Source: Xanthobacteraceae bacterium
Lineage (GTDB): Bacteria > Pseudomonadota > Alphaproteobacteria > Rhizobiales > Xanthobacteraceae
NCBI GenBank assembly: GCA_022844485.1
Contig: JALHLQ010000008.1
Location: 107,239 to 171,238, forward strand
Reading direction: 5' to 3'
DNA: 64,000 bases
The translations under genes and the position numbers were made by a program. This document shows positions 43,036 to 52,676 of this stretch, piece by piece. The stretch's first letter is position 1, and each line of letters begins with the position of its first letter. The notes beneath the pieces are model-generated. The model searched no databases and had not been told where the DNA came from. It saw only the letters and a program-made list of their open reading frames with translations.

Positions 43036-44271
43036 TCACCGCACGAATTTGCCGACCACCTCCACATGCGCCGAATAGCGGAATTGATCGACCGGCGTGA
43101 CGCGCTCCAACCGATAGCCGCCGTCGATCAGAAGGCGCGCGTCGCGCGCAAAGGTCGCGGGATTGCAGGATACGGCCATCACCAGCGGCAGGGAGGAGCC
43201 GGCAAGCTCGCGCGCCTGCGCCTGCGCGCCCTGCCGGGGCGGGTCGAAAAGCGCAAGGTCGAATGCTTTCAGCTCGGCGGGCACGAAGGGGCGGCGAAAC
43301 AGATCGCGCACCTGCGTCTCGACCGGCTTGAGGCCCGGCGTCTTCGCCGCCGCGTTCAGCGCCGCGACCGCCTTCGCGTCGCTGTCGGCGGCCATGACGC
43401 GCATGCGTTCGGCGAGCCGCAAGGCAAAGGGGCCGACGCCGGCAAAGAGATCGGCGGCGCGTTTCGCCTGACCGGCATGCTCAATGACGAGACGCGCCAG
43501 CGTCTCTTCGCCGAGCGCGGTCGCCTGGAGAAAACCTGCCGGGGGAAGGACGACGGCGGCAGAGCCCATGCGCAGGCTCGGGCTTGCGTGCTGCGCGACG
43601 AGTTCCCCGTGCCGCGTGAGGCGCGCAAGGCCGCCCCGCTCGGCGACCTGCGCCAACGCGCGCATGCGCTCGGGCGACAGGGGGCCGGAGCCGCGCACGT
43701 CCACGTCGAGCCCGCCCTCCGTGGCCGTGACCTGGATGTCGAGCGGCTTCTGTTCGAGCTTGAGCGTTTCGGCGACCGCCCAGGCCACGCGGATCGCGTC
43801 GCGCAGGCTCGGCGCCAGCACCGGACAACGGTCGATATCGACGATGCGATGCGCGCGCAACGCGGCAAATCCGACTTCGATCACGTCATGCGCGCCGCGC
43901 CGTGCGTGAAAGACGGCGCGCCGCCGGCCCTCTCCGTGCGCGTCGACAAGGCCGTCGACCGGCGCCTCGATCCGCTCGCTCGCGAGCGCGCGAATGACCA
44001 GCCCGCGCTTCCACTCCCGATAACGCGGCTCGATCCAATGCTGGACGGCGCAGCCGCCGCAAACGCCGAAATGCGGACAGATCGGCGCGACACGCTCGGC
44101 GCTCGGCTCCTCGACGCGCAGCAGATGCCGGCGGTCGGGATGGCCTTGCACGGGCTCGGCTTCGACGAGTTCTCCCGGCAGGGCGTAGGGCACATAAAGC
44201 GGTCCTTCCGCTCCATCGGCGACACCGTCCCCGCGATGGCCCATGCGTGCGATGCGGAGCCGCTCGATCAT
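43036..44271 (-). CDS. class I SAM-dependent RNA (uracil-5-)methyltransferase, RlmC/RlmD/TrmA family
   Basis: A 411-residue enzyme. An N-terminal TRAM-like domain ([15 protein letters not shown]...[13 protein letters not shown]) is followed by iron-sulfur ligands in [15 protein letters not shown] (~65-75) with a fourth Cys in DIDRCPVL. The SAM motif is [18 protein letters not shown], and DPPRQGAQ and the catalytic Cys in [12 protein letters not shown] follow. The family methylates C5 of specific uridines in 23S rRNA or tRNA; the exact target cannot be set by eye. Its 3' neighbour in this direction is the palindrome at 42923. tlyA and dxs lie upstream, as in related genomes. Confidence 0.93.
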   Translation of the reverse strand: MIERLRIARMGHRGDGVADGAEGPLYVPYALPGELVEAEPVQGHPDRRHLLRVEEPSAERVAPICPHFGVCGGCAVQHWIEPRYREWKRGLVIRALASERIEAPVDGLVDAHGEGRRRAVFHARRGAHDVIEVGFAALRAHRIVDIDRCPVLAPSLRDAIRVAWAVAETLKLEQKPLDIQVTATEGGLDVDVRGSGPLSPERMRALAQVAERGGLARLTRHGELVAQHASPSLRMGSAAVVLPPAGFLQATALGEETLARLVIEHAGQAKRAADLFAGVGPFALRLAERMRVMAADSDAKAVAALNAAAKTPGLKPVETQVRDLFRRPFVPAELKAFDLALFDPPRQGAQAQARELAGSSLPLVMAVSCNPATFARDARLLIDGGYRLERVTPVDQFRYSAHVEVVGKFVR

Positions 44272-44297
44272 GTTTAGATTTTTTCCTCGAGCAGCAT

Positions 44298-44537
44298 GAT
44301 CATGCTCCTTTGTTCGAGCATGATCTTGTCCGAAAACCGCTTAGCACTTTTCGGGGTCATGCTCTTTTGTTCGAGCATGATCTTGTCCGAAAACCGCTTC
44401 GCACTTTTCGGGATCATGCTCTTTTGTTCGAGCATGATCTTGTCCGAAAACCGCTTAGCACTTTTCGGGGTCATGCTCTTTTGTTCGAGCATGATCTTGT
44501 CCGAAAACCGCTTCGCACTTTTCGGGATCATGCTCGG
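44298..44537. repeat. four-copy tandem array of the 57-bp Hyphomicrobiales intergenic repeat
   Basis: The unit TTGTTCGAGCATGATC-TTGTCCGAAAACCGCTT-N-GCACTTTTCGGG-N-TCATGCTC starts at 44310, 44367, 44424 and 44481, an exact 57-bp period. Each unit is an imperfect palindrome (GAGCATGATC with GATCATGCTC, CCGAAAA with TTTTCGG). Copies alternate between CTTAGC...GGGGTC and CTTCGC...GGGATC versions. It lies between the MATE gene stop and the RNA methyltransferase start. Confidence 0.95.
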
Positions 44538-45949
44538 GTCACGATCGCGGGCAGATAGCGGCGGCGGGTCAGGGCGTGAAATCGCATCAGGAGGAGCGAC
44601 GCATAGGCCGCAAGACCGAGCGACAGGCCGATCCAGATCCCATAGGCGCCGAGCGAGGCCGAAAACCCGAGGAGATAGGCCGCGGTGAATCCGACGCCCC
44701 AGAAACCGATGACCGCGAAAACGAGCGGCACGCGGGTGTCGCTCAGTCCGCGGAGCGCGCCGGCCGCGATCGTCTGCACGCCATCGAAGATGAAGAAGCT
44801 GGCGCCGAGCACGAGCAGCGACGCCGCCAGCGCGATCGCGGCGTCGGCTTCGCCCGGCGCGGGATCGATGTAGATCAGCGGAATCATGTTGCGGCCGAGC
44901 GCGACGATCACCACCATGGCGCCCATGAAGGCGGCGCCGAGCGCAATCGCGATCCATCCCGAGCGCCGCGTCCCCGCCGCGTCGCCCCGCCCCACTGCGT
45001 GCCCCACGCGCACGGTCGCCGCCATGGAAATTCCGAAAGGGACCATGAACATGACGGAGGCCACCTGCAACGCGATCTGGTGCGCGGCGAGCTCGACCGT
45101 GCCGATCCATCCCATCATCAGGGCGGCGACGGCAAACAATCCGAATTCCACCGCATAACCAAAGGAGATCGGCGCGCCGATCACGATCAGCTCGCGCATC
45201 ATGCGCCAGTCCGCGCGCCAGAAATTGCCGAGCACACGATATTTCTTGAAGGGCGCCTGCGCGTAGCAGACCCAGATGGCCGCAAGGCACATCCCGATAT
45301 TGACGAGCGTGGTTGCGATTCCCGCGCCAAAGACTTCGAGCCGGGGCAGGCCGAAGTCCCCGAAGATCAGCGCGTAAGCAAGCACGGCGTTGGCGGGAAT
45401 CGCCGCGAGCGTGATCCATAGCGCCGGCTCGGGGCGATTCACCGCGCCCATGAAACTGCGAAACGCCATGAAGCACCAGGCCGGGATCAGGCTCCAGCCG
45501 AGGCTGACGAGGTACTGGCCGGCCAGCGAAGCCGCTTCGGGCGTCTGCCCGAGCGCAAGCAGCGCCGCTTCGCCCCACATCTGCGCAACGCTGAAGGGCA
45601 GGCCGAGGGCGACCGAGGCCCACAAGCCGACGCGAAGCGCCCGGCGCACGAGACGCGGTTCGCGTGCGCCGAAGGACTGCGCCGCCAAGGGGGCAACGGC
45701 CGCGACCATCCCCATCCCGAACACGAAGGCGGCGAAGAGAACCGTGTGCGCGAGCGCGGTGGCGGCCACCACCTGCGGACCGAGACGGCCGAGCAGCATG
45801 AGGTCGGTCGTCATCATCGCGATCTGGCCGAGCTGGGTCAGCGCCATCGGCCAGGCGAGCTTCACCGTTTCGGCGAGCTCCGCACGCCAAACTCCCTTGT
45901 CCGCCCGCATGCGCGCAGCGGCGGCGATCTCTTCGGCCATCATCGACAT
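44528..45949 (-). CDS. MATE-family multidrug efflux transporter (NorM-like)
   Basis: A 473-residue protein with about 12 membrane helices. Opening helix TVKLAWPMALTQLGQIAMMTTDLMLLGRLG and the second-half equivalent IGAPISFGYAVEFGLFAVAALMMGWIG show the two-fold MATE repeat; GRGDAAGTRRSG and VGHAVG lie in the central loop. It exports cationic drugs in exchange for Na+ or H+. I start at 45949 (MSMMAEEIAAAARM); in-frame ATGs at 45961 and 46015 are alternatives. Its last codons lie 10 bp inside the 57-bp repeat array, so the array supplies the C-terminus or the stop region. Confidence 0.92.
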   Translation of the reverse strand: MSMMAEEIAAAARMRADKGVWRAELAETVKLAWPMALTQLGQIAMMTTDLMLLGRLGPQVVAATALAHTVLFAAFVFGMGMVAAVAPLAAQSFGAREPRLVRRALRVGLWASVALGLPFSVAQMWGEAALLALGQTPEAASLAGQYLVSLGWSLIPAWCFMAFRSFMGAVNRPEPALWITLAAIPANAVLAYALIFGDFGLPRLEVFGAGIATTLVNIGMCLAAIWVCYAQAPFKKYRVLGNFWRADWRMMRELIVIGAPISFGYAVEFGLFAVAALMMGWIGTVELAAHQIALQVASVMFMVPFGISMAATVRVGHAVGRGDAAGTRRSGWIAIALGAAFMGAMVVIVALGRNMIPLIYIDPAPGEADAAIALAASLLVLGASFFIFDGVQTIAAGALRGLSDTRVPLVFAVIGFWGVGFTAAYLLGFSASLGAYGIWIGLSLGLAAYASLLLMRFHALTRRRYLPAIVTRA

Positions 45950-46083
45950 GGCCCGCAACATAACGAGGCTTGCGACAAGAGGAAGACAAGAGGCGCGGAA
46001 AACCGTAAATGGCAAGGAAGGATCGCCGTGCGGGATGCATCCGGCATTTTATTGCCAGGGCCACACCGCCCGCGGCTTCGGCT

Positions 46084-46830
46084 TTATGTCCGCGAAGCGC
46101 CGAGCAGGAACTCGCGATTGCCGCCGGCGCCGGGAAGCGGCGACTCGATGATGCCCGCCACGGCCCAGCCGAGCGACGCCGCGAGCGCGGCGATTTCCTT
46201 GCAGACGGCTTGGTGCACGGCGGGATCGCGCACGATGCCCTTCTTGAGATGCGCGCGGCCGGCTTCGAATTGCGGTTTGATGAGCGCGATGAGCATGAGT
46301 TCCACGTCTGCGCTTCGAGGAGATGCGACGAGCGCCGTCGCCGCCGGCAGCACGGCCCGGAGCGAGATGAAGCTCACGTCGATCGTGACGAAGGCCGGCA
46401 CCTGGTCGAAACGGGAGGGATCGAGCGCGCGGATATCGGTCGCTTCCATGGCGGCGACACGCGCGTCGCCGCGCAAACGCGCATGCAGCTGGCCGGCGCC
46501 GACATCGACCGCAAAGACCTTCGTCGCCCCGCGTTCGAGCAACGCCTCGGTGAAGCCGCCGGTCGAGGCGCCGACATCGAGGCAGACCCGTCCGCGAGGA
46601 TCGAAGCGGAAATGGTCGAGCGCCGCCGCCAGCTTCACGCCGCCGCGCGAGACATAGGGATGCGCGGGCGCGCCTTCGAGCGCGGCGTCGAGCGGGATTT
46701 CATCCGAGGCTTTCTCGATGCGCGCGCCGTTCGCCGTGACGAGCCCGGCCGCGATCGCGGCCTGCGCCTTGGCGCGGCTTTCGAACAGGCCACGTTTCAC
46801 CAGCAGAAGATCGGCGCGCAGGCGGGTCAT
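46084..46830 (-). CDS. tlyA: TlyA-family 2'-O-ribose RNA methyltransferase
   Basis: A 248-residue protein with an N-terminal S4 RNA-binding domain (RADLLLVKRGLFESRAKAQAAIAAGLV, ~4-30) and an FtsJ/RrmJ-like methyltransferase domain. The SAM motif is CLDVGASTGGFTEALLERGA (~83-102), and VTIDVSFISLRAVLPA and LIKPQFEAGRAHL follow. TlyA enzymes methylate 2'-OH of cytidines in 16S/23S rRNA and affect capreomycin sensitivity. It lies downstream of dxs on the same strand, as usual in this order, but a palindromic repeat cluster separates the two. Confidence 0.95.
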   Translation of the reverse strand: MTRLRADLLLVKRGLFESRAKAQAAIAAGLVTANGARIEKASDEIPLDAALEGAPAHPYVSRGGVKLAAALDHFRFDPRGRVCLDVGASTGGFTEALLERGATKVFAVDVGAGQLHARLRGDARVAAMEATDIRALDPSRFDQVPAFVTIDVSFISLRAVLPAATALVASPRSADVELMLIALIKPQFEAGRAHLKKGIVRDPAVHQAVCKEIAALAASLGWAVAGIIESPLPGAGGNREFLLGASRT

Positions 46831-46891
46831 CGGCTGTCCCTATTGCCCTCTCCCTCGCAGGCACGCGCTCACTGCAAACGGTAGCCCGGAC

Positions 46892-47083
46892 TTGCGCGCC
46901 TTTGCCCACCCTAGCGCGAGGCCGTAGGGTGGGCACGCGAAGCGTGCCCACGTTTTCATGACGTGGGCACGGCGCTTGCGCGCCTTTGCCCACCCTAGCG
47001 CGAGGCCGTAGGGTGGGCACGCGAAGCGTGCCCACGTTTTCATGACGTGGGCACGGCGCTTGCGCGCCTTTGCCCACCCTACC
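46892..47083. repeat. GTAGGGTGGGC repeats between dxs and tlyA
   Basis: Two full 84-bp direct units start GTAGGGTGGGCACGCGAAG at 46924 and 47008, and a partial unit lies at 46892-46922. Each contains CGTGCCCACGTTTTCATGA and ends CGCCTTTGCCCACCCTA, giving hairpins built from GTAGGGTGGGC and GCCCACCCTAC. Confidence 0.92.
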
Positions 47084-47109
47084 TTGCCGTCATAAGAGAG
47101 ATAATGGCG

Positions 47110-49026
47110 CTACGCCCTCAGTCCGCGCTGCACGGCCGCATCCTTGCCGAGCGCCTCGAACACTTTCGTCACGATGCCCTTGGCATCGAGGCCGGCTTTT
47201 GCATACATCGCCGCCGGCGAATCCTGATCGATGAAGACATCGGGCAGAACCATCGCCCGCATCTTCAGGCCGCGGTCGAAGGCGCCGGCTTCGCTGAGCG
47301 CCTGCATCACATAGGAGCCGAAGCCGCCGATCGCGCCCTCCTCGATGGTCACCAGCACCTCGTGTTCGCGCGCAAGGCGCAGGACGAGGTCGACGTCCAA
47401 AGGCTTGGCAAAGCGCGCATCGGCCACGGTCGTCGACAGGCCGAGCGCTGCGAGCTCGTCGGCGGCCTTGAGACATTCGCCGAGCCGCGCGCCGAAAGAA
47501 AGCAGCGCAACCTTGTGGCCTTCGCGCAGGATGCGGCCCCTGCCGATCTCGAGCGGCCTGCCTTCGTCCGGCATCTCGACGCCGAGACCCTCGCCGCGCG
47601 GATAGCGCAGCGCCGACGGACGGTCGTCAATCGCCGCCGCGGTCGCGACCATATGCACGAGCTCGGCTTCGTCCGCCGCCGCCATCACGACGAAGCCGGG
47701 CAGACAGCCGAGATAGGCGACGTCGAAGGAGCCCGCATGCGTCGGACCATCGGCGCCGACGAGGCCCGCGCGGTCGATCGCGAAGCGCACGGGCAGCGAC
47801 TGGATCGCGACATCGTGCACGACCTGGTCGTAGGCGCGCTGCAGGAACGTCGAGTAGATGGCGGCGAAGGGCTTGTATCCTTCGGCGGCGAGCCCGGCCG
47901 CAAAGGTCACCGCATGCTGCTCGGCAATGCCGACATCGAAGCAGCGCGCGGGAAACTTCTCTTCGAAGAGATCGAGCCCGGTGCCGGAGGGCATCGCCGC
48001 GGTGATGGCGACGATCTTGTCGTCCTTTTCGGCTTCCTTGATCAGGCTCTGCGCGAACACCTTCGTGTATTGCGGCGCGTTGGATTTGGACTTCGCCTGC
48101 GCTCCGGTTGCGACATCGAACTTGACCACGCCGTGATATTTGTCGGCCGAGGTTTCCGCCGGCGGATATCCTTTGCCCTTCTGCGTTACGACGTGGACGA
48201 GGATGGGACCGATCTGCGCATCGCGCACATTGCGCAGGATGGGCAGGAGATGATCGAGATTGTGCCCGTCGATCGGACCGCAATAGTAGAAGCCGAGCTC
48301 CTCGAACAAGGTGCCGCCCATCACATAGCCGCGCGCGTGCTCGACCGCGCGGGTGATCGCGCGGTCCAATCGCTTCGGCAGGTGCTTGGTCAGCTGCTTG
48401 CCGACATCGCGCAGCTTCAGATAGGCGCGGCCCGAACCGAGACGCGCAAGATAGGCCGACATGGCGCCCACCGGCGGCGCGATCGACATGTCGTTGTCGT
48501 TGAGAATGACGATCAGGCGCTCGTTGCGCGCGCCGGCGTTGTTCATCGCCTCATAGGCCATGCCCGCGGACATCGCCCCGTCGCCGATGACGGCGACCAC
48601 ATTGTTCCTGCGGCCGTCAAGATCGCGCGCCACCGCCATGCCGAGCGCGGCGGAAATCGAGGTCGAGGAATGCGCCGCGCCGAAGGCGTCGTATTCGCTT
48701 TCGGCCCGCTTGGTGAAACCGGACAGTCCGCCGCCTTGCCGCAACGTGCGGATGCGGTCGCGGCGGCCGGTCAGGATCTTGTGCGGATAGGCCTGGTGTC
48801 CGACGTCCCAGATCAGCCGGTCGCGCGGGGTGTCGAAGATGTAATGGAGCGCGACGGTGAGCTCGACCACGCCCAGTCCCGCGCCGAGATGGCCGCCGGT
48901 GACGGCGACGGCATCAATGGTCTCGGCGCGCAACTCTTCCGCCGCCTGCTTCAACAGCTCGGGGCTCAAGCGCCGCAAATCCTCCGGCGTGTCGATCTGG
49001 TCCAGAAGCGGGGTTTTTGACGGCAC
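47110..49026 (-). CDS. dxs: 1-deoxy-D-xylulose-5-phosphate synthase
   Basis: A 638-residue thiamine-diphosphate enzyme that condenses pyruvate and glyceraldehyde 3-phosphate at the head of the MEP isoprenoid pathway. The ThDP motif is [20 protein letters not shown] (~152-171) with [12 protein letters not shown]. The Arg/His substrate segment [14 protein letters not shown], catalytic Glu in [16 protein letters not shown] (~376) and the C-terminal transketolase domain ([15 protein letters not shown]) follow. I start at GTG 49026 ([16 protein letters not shown]), which gives the family's length; the frame remains open to 49293. Upstream, an accessory block separates it from xseB. Confidence 0.96.
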   Translation of the reverse strand: MPSKTPLLDQIDTPEDLRRLSPELLKQAAEELRAETIDAVAVTGGHLGAGLGVVELTVALHYIFDTPRDRLIWDVGHQAYPHKILTGRRDRIRTLRQGGGLSGFTKRAESEYDAFGAAHSSTSISAALGMAVARDLDGRRNNVVAVIGDGAMSAGMAYEAMNNAGARNERLIVILNDNDMSIAPPVGAMSAYLARLGSGRAYLKLRDVGKQLTKHLPKRLDRAITRAVEHARGYVMGGTLFEELGFYYCGPIDGHNLDHLLPILRNVRDAQIGPILVHVVTQKGKGYPPAETSADKYHGVVKFDVATGAQAKSKSNAPQYTKVFAQSLIKEAEKDDKIVAITAAMPSGTGLDLFEEKFPARCFDVGIAEQHAVTFAAGLAAEGYKPFAAIYSTFLQRAYDQVVHDVAIQSLPVRFAIDRAGLVGADGPTHAGSFDVAYLGCLPGFVVMAAADEAELVHMVATAAAIDDRPSALRYPRGEGLGVEMPDEGRPLEIGRGRILREGHKVALLSFGARLGECLKAADELAALGLSTTVADARFAKPLDVDLVLRLAREHEVLVTIEEGAIGGFGSYVMQALSEAGAFDRGLKMRAMVLPDVFIDQDSPAAMYAKAGLDAKGIVTKVFEALGKDAAVQRGLRA

Positions 49027-49159
49027 AATCGGTACCCTGTGACAGAGACAAGACAGGCTTACACCAGATGCAAGCAGGGGGGCAAACGGGCAAGGGGCGC
49101 GCCCATGCGCGCCTTCCAAATCTTTATGCCTCCCTGCCGGGGGAAGAATAAAGAATGGA

Positions 49160-50074
49160 TCAATCCGGCAGCGGTATGAATTCGGTCTCTCCCGGCACGC
49201 TGTCGAAGCGGCCGGTCTTCCATTCCTCTTTCGCCTGGTCGATGCGATCCTTGCGGGAGGAGACGAAATTCCACCAGATGTGGCGCGGCCCATCCATGGG
49301 CGCGCCGCCGAGGATCGCGATGCGCGCGTCGGTCAGCGCGCGGATGGCGATGCGGTCGCCGGGCTTGAACACCAAGAGGCGGCCCGGCTGGAAGCGGTCT
49401 CCGGCAATGTCGATCTCACCCGACACGATATAGACCGCGCGCTCCTCGTAATCCGCATCGAGCGGCAGCGTGCTTGCGGCCTTGAGCTGCGCGTCGACAA
49501 AAATCGTGTCCCATTCGGTCCTGACCGGAGACGAGAGCCCATAGGCGCGACCTGCGACGACGCGAACGGCCTTGCCCTCGGCATCGGCCGTCGGGAGGTC
49601 CGATGCGTCGATGTGCGAAAACGCGGGCGGCATCTCTTCGCTCGCCTGCGGCAAAGCCACCCAGCATTGCAGCCCATGCAGCGCCCCGCCCGCGGCGCGA
49701 CGCTCCCCGCCGGTCCGCTCCGAATGCGCGATGCCGCGGCCGGCCGTCATCCAGTTCACCTCGCCGGGGCGGATCGGGACGACGCTGCCGAGGCTGTCGC
49801 GATGCATGATCTCGCCGTCGAAGAGATACGTCACCGTTGCAAGCCCGATATGCGGATGCGGCCGCACGTCGAGGCCGGCGCCCGAGCGGAATTCGGCCGG
49901 GCCCATCTCGTCGAGGAAAATGAAGGGGCCGACCATGCGCCGGCGCGCATTCGGCAAAGCGCGGCGGACCTCAAAGCCGCCGAGATCGCTCGTGCGCGGC
50001 AGGATGATGAGATCGATGCCGGCGCAGGCGAGCGCATCGCCTGGCTCGGGATCTTTCGCAGGAAAAAAGCTCAT
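49160..50074 (-). CDS. pirin-family cupin protein
   Basis: A 304-residue bicupin. The metal ligands are in [23 protein letters not shown] (~71-93) and GRGIAHSER (~114-120). The start [13 protein letters not shown] and C-terminal [22 protein letters not shown] match a common proteobacterial pirin. Bacterial pirins are reported as quercetinases or as modulators of metabolic enzymes; which applies is unknown. It is on the same strand as dxs, 133 bp upstream, and divergent from the ABC protein gene. Confidence 0.93.
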   Translation of the reverse strand: MSFFPAKDPEPGDALACAGIDLIILPRTSDLGGFEVRRALPNARRRMVGPFIFLDEMGPAEFRSGAGLDVRPHPHIGLATVTYLFDGEIMHRDSLGSVVPIRPGEVNWMTAGRGIAHSERTGGERRAAGGALHGLQCWVALPQASEEMPPAFSHIDASDLPTADAEGKAVRVVAGRAYGLSSPVRTEWDTIFVDAQLKAASTLPLDADYEERAVYIVSGEIDIAGDRFQPGRLLVFKPGDRIAIRALTDARIAILGGAPMDGPRHIWWNFVSSRKDRIDQAKEEWKTGRFDSVPGETEFIPLPD

Positions 50075-50213
50075 CCACTCGTCCTTCCGATCTTGACCTC
50101 TCCGGGCGCTGCCCCCGCCTTAACCCAATCACGAAAAGGCCCGTTTCGCACCCGAGAAGGCGCGCTCCAAAACCCAAAGATCCGTATAATCGCCGCCCAG
50201 GGGTTCGTCGTCC

Positions 50214-51965
50214 ATGAAACGCATCGTTCTTGCGCTGCGCTCGTTTTGGGCCATCGCTCTTCCATTCTTCCGTTCGGACGAGCGTTGGCGCGCGCGCATG
50301 CTCCTCGGCGGCGTGATCGCCGCGGAGCTTGGCATCGTCTATGTCGCGGTCGCCGTTATCCAGTGGAACGGGCGTTTCTTCAATGCGCTCGAAAGCCGCA
50401 ACTGGGCCGCGGTGAAAGCGGAGCTGATCGTCTTCGGCTTCATCACCGCGGGCGCGATCGCGGCCGGCATGTGCCAGTACTTTTTCGGGCAGACCTTGCA
50501 GATCCGCTGGCGGCGATTTCTCACCGAACGCTATGTCGCAAGCTGGATGTCGGCGGGCCGGCATTATCGCGTCCGGTTCATCGCGCCGGATGTCGACAAC
50601 ATCCATTTGCGCATCGGCAACGACATTCTGCTCTTCGTGCAGCGAACGCTCGAGCTTGGGACCGGTCTGTTGGGCAGCACGGTCGCCCTGTTTTCGTTCG
50701 CCTATATCCTGTTTGGACTGTCGGCGATGACGCCGCTGCCGCTGTTCGGGATGAATCTGGCGTTTCCCGGCTACCTGATCGTCATCGCGCTCGCCTATGC
50801 GACGATCGGAACGGTGTTTGCGCATGTGCTCGGCTGGCGGCTGATCGGGCTGAATTTCTACCAGCAGCGATACGAATCCGATTTCCGCTTCGCGCTCGCG
50901 CGCGTCACCGACAATGCGGAGCCGGTGGCGCTGATGCGCGGAGAAGCGGTCGAGCGGCGGGACATCGACCGGCGCTTCATGACGCTGGTCCGCAACTGGA
51001 CGGCGCTGGTCGCCCGGCAGACGCGCCTTGTGGGGTTCGTCGCGGGCTACGGACATATTTCGACGGTCTTTCCCATCCTGGTCGTGACGCCCGCCTATCT
51101 CTCCGGCGCGATCACGCTCGGCACGCTGATGCAGGCGCATCTTGCGTTCCAGCGTGTCGAGGGCGCGTTCGCGTTCTGCATCGGCGCCTATGCGAAGATC
51201 GCCGAATGGAAGGCGATCCTCGACCGCCTGACGCAGTTCGAAGCGGCCATGGCGGCCGTCACCCGCCATGATCTCGTGGCCGAGACGGCGAATGCGGGAC
51301 TGGAAGCGGACGGCGCGCTGCGCGTGGACGATCTCGTGCTGCGGCTGCCGACCGGCGAGGTGATCGCGTCGATTCCGGCTTTGACGCTTGGCGGCGGCGA
51401 GCGTCTGCTCGTGCAGGGGCCGTCGGGGTCCGGCAAGTCGAGCTTCTTCCGCGCGCTCGCGGGCCTCTGGCCGGCGTCGCAGGGGCGCATCGCGCGCCCG
51501 GAGAACGGCGCCTTGCTCGCGATCCCGCAACGGCCTTACTTTCCGCTCGGCACGCTGAAGCAGGCGATCGCCTATCCGAGCGCGGCCGAGGCCTATGACG
51601 ATGCGACCGTGCGCGACGTGCTCGACGCCATCGGGCTGACGCATCTCACGCCCCGGCTCCAGGAGGAGGCCGAATGGAGCGCGGCGCTGTCGGGCGGCGA
51701 GCAGCAGCGGGTCACGATCGCGCGGGCGCTCCTGCGGCGGCCGGCGGTGCTGCTGCTCGACGAGGCGGTGGCGACGCTCGGAGACGGCGAAGGCCGAGAA
51801 CTCTACCGCCTGCTGGCCGAGCGGCTGCCCGACACGATCGTGATCTCGATCGGACGAAGCGGCGTGATCGGCGACTTCCACCATCGCGAATTGGAGATTG
51901 CGCCGCAATCGACGATCAGCGAACGGTCCAGGGAAACCGCGCTGTCCGGATACGGACAGCCTTGA
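50214..51965 (+). CDS. ABC transporter, fused membrane and ATPase domains (SbmA/BacA-like, ABCD type)
   Basis: A 583-residue half-transporter. The N-terminal ~330 residues form an SbmA/BacA-like membrane domain (VIQWNGRFFNALESRNW near ~50 and QIRWRRFLTERYVASWM near ~98 are hallmarks). The ATPase follows with Walker A GPSGSGKSS (~402), signature LSGGEQQR (~492) and Walker B LLLLDEAVATL (~513). Related proteins import peptides or vitamin B12, or move very-long-chain acyl groups. A 191-residue unknown protein is encoded 13 bp downstream with GAGGAGG before it, so they form an operon. Confidence 0.93.
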   Translation: MKRIVLALRSFWAIALPFFRSDERWRARMLLGGVIAAELGIVYVAVAVIQWNGRFFNALESRNWAAVKAELIVFGFITAGAIAAGMCQYFFGQTLQIRWRRFLTERYVASWMSAGRHYRVRFIAPDVDNIHLRIGNDILLFVQRTLELGTGLLGSTVALFSFAYILFGLSAMTPLPLFGMNLAFPGYLIVIALAYATIGTVFAHVLGWRLIGLNFYQQRYESDFRFALARVTDNAEPVALMRGEAVERRDIDRRFMTLVRNWTALVARQTRLVGFVAGYGHISTVFPILVVTPAYLSGAITLGTLMQAHLAFQRVEGAFAFCIGAYAKIAEWKAILDRLTQFEAAMAAVTRHDLVAETANAGLEADGALRVDDLVLRLPTGEVIASIPALTLGGGERLLVQGPSGSGKSSFFRALAGLWPASQGRIARPENGALLAIPQRPYFPLGTLKQAIAYPSAAEAYDDATVRDVLDAIGLTHLTPRLQEEAEWSAALSGGEQQRVTIARALLRRPAVLLLDEAVATLGDGEGRELYRLLAERLPDTIVISIGRSGVIGDFHHRELEIAPQSTISERSRETALSGYGQP

Positions 51966-51978
51966 GGAGGCGCTCGAC

Positions 51979-52554
51979 ATGGCGACGATGAACTATTGGA
52001 CCGACAAGTGGGACCTGATGGAAGACGTCTGTCCCTGCGACGTCCACTTCAACGATTGGGCCGCGCACGAAAAACTGACGAACAAGACCATCTACCACTT
52101 CGGCACCGGCACGCATCACGTCGTCGGCAAGACGCAGGCGGAAAACGGGTCCGGCAACACGGTGTTCGGCATCACGGCCTCGGTCGAGGAATACGATGCC
52201 TATGTGAAGCTCGTCACGGGCAATCCGAAGGTCGCAAAGAACTACTACGCCTATTTCGGCGACATCTACCTCACCAATCCGAAGCTCCTGCCGGACTTCG
52301 ACGTGGTGACGCTGTTTCATCTCTGCGAATTCTTCTTCCCCAACACGGCGAGCCCGGACTATGGCGGCGTCACCGATCTCGCGCTCACCGCCCTGCTGAC
52401 CGACAAGACGCGGCCGGGCGGACACATCCTCTTCTATACGCGCTCGATCGGCTTCGATAAGGCCAAGCCCGTCATCGCCGAATGGGAGACGCAGCGTTCG
52501 GTGACGCGCGTCGGCGAGTTCAAGACGCTGCTCGTGTATCGCAAGTCGTCGTAA
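51979..52554 (+). CDS. conserved hypothetical protein, possibly methyltransferase-fold
   Basis: A 191-residue protein starting MATMNYWTDKWDLMEDVCPCDVHFNDWAAHEKLTNKTIYHFGTGTHHVVG. A GAGGAGG site precedes the ATG at 51979. The TIYHFGTGTHHVVG strand-turn recalls the glycine-rich motif I of Rossmann methyltransferases. PDFDVVTLFHLCEFF resembles motif IV, and the late GGHILFYTRSIGF the following strand. I do not recognise the family. Cys pair VCPCDV near residue 17 is notable. Cotranscription with the ABC protein suggests a joint role. Confidence 0.8.
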   Translation: MATMNYWTDKWDLMEDVCPCDVHFNDWAAHEKLTNKTIYHFGTGTHHVVGKTQAENGSGNTVFGITASVEEYDAYVKLVTGNPKVAKNYYAYFGDIYLTNPKLLPDFDVVTLFHLCEFFFPNTASPDYGGVTDLALTALLTDKTRPGGHILFYTRSIGFDKAKPVIAEWETQRSVTRVGEFKTLLVYRKSS

Positions 52555-52676
52555 CCCCCTCTCCTGGAACGGATCATCCGCCAATCCCCATGACCCGCGC
52601 GAGGGCCGGCAGCCGCCGGCTCCCGCGCAAGCGGTTGGGCGCCAAAACACGAAAAGAGGCGCGGAGGGCGATCGGC

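Noticed and set aside
44298..44537. CRISPR array
   Set aside because: The whole 57-bp unit is repeated with no unique spacers, each unit is a long palindrome, and there are no cas genes. The same applies to the repeats at 29371-29743 and 46892-47083.
44274..46064. Long minus-strand ORF with C-terminal repeats [16 protein letters not shown]
   Set aside because: It is a shifted frame over the MATE gene that runs into the 57-bp intergenic array. The MATE frame explains the DNA fully.
47047..49020. 657-residue plus-strand ORF opposite dxs
   Set aside because: It is His/Arg-rich antisense text typical of GC-rich shadows; dxs on the minus strand is unambiguous. Long antisense frames at 24059-26008, 49280-51271, 49971-51980 and 55578-57521 were dismissed likewise.
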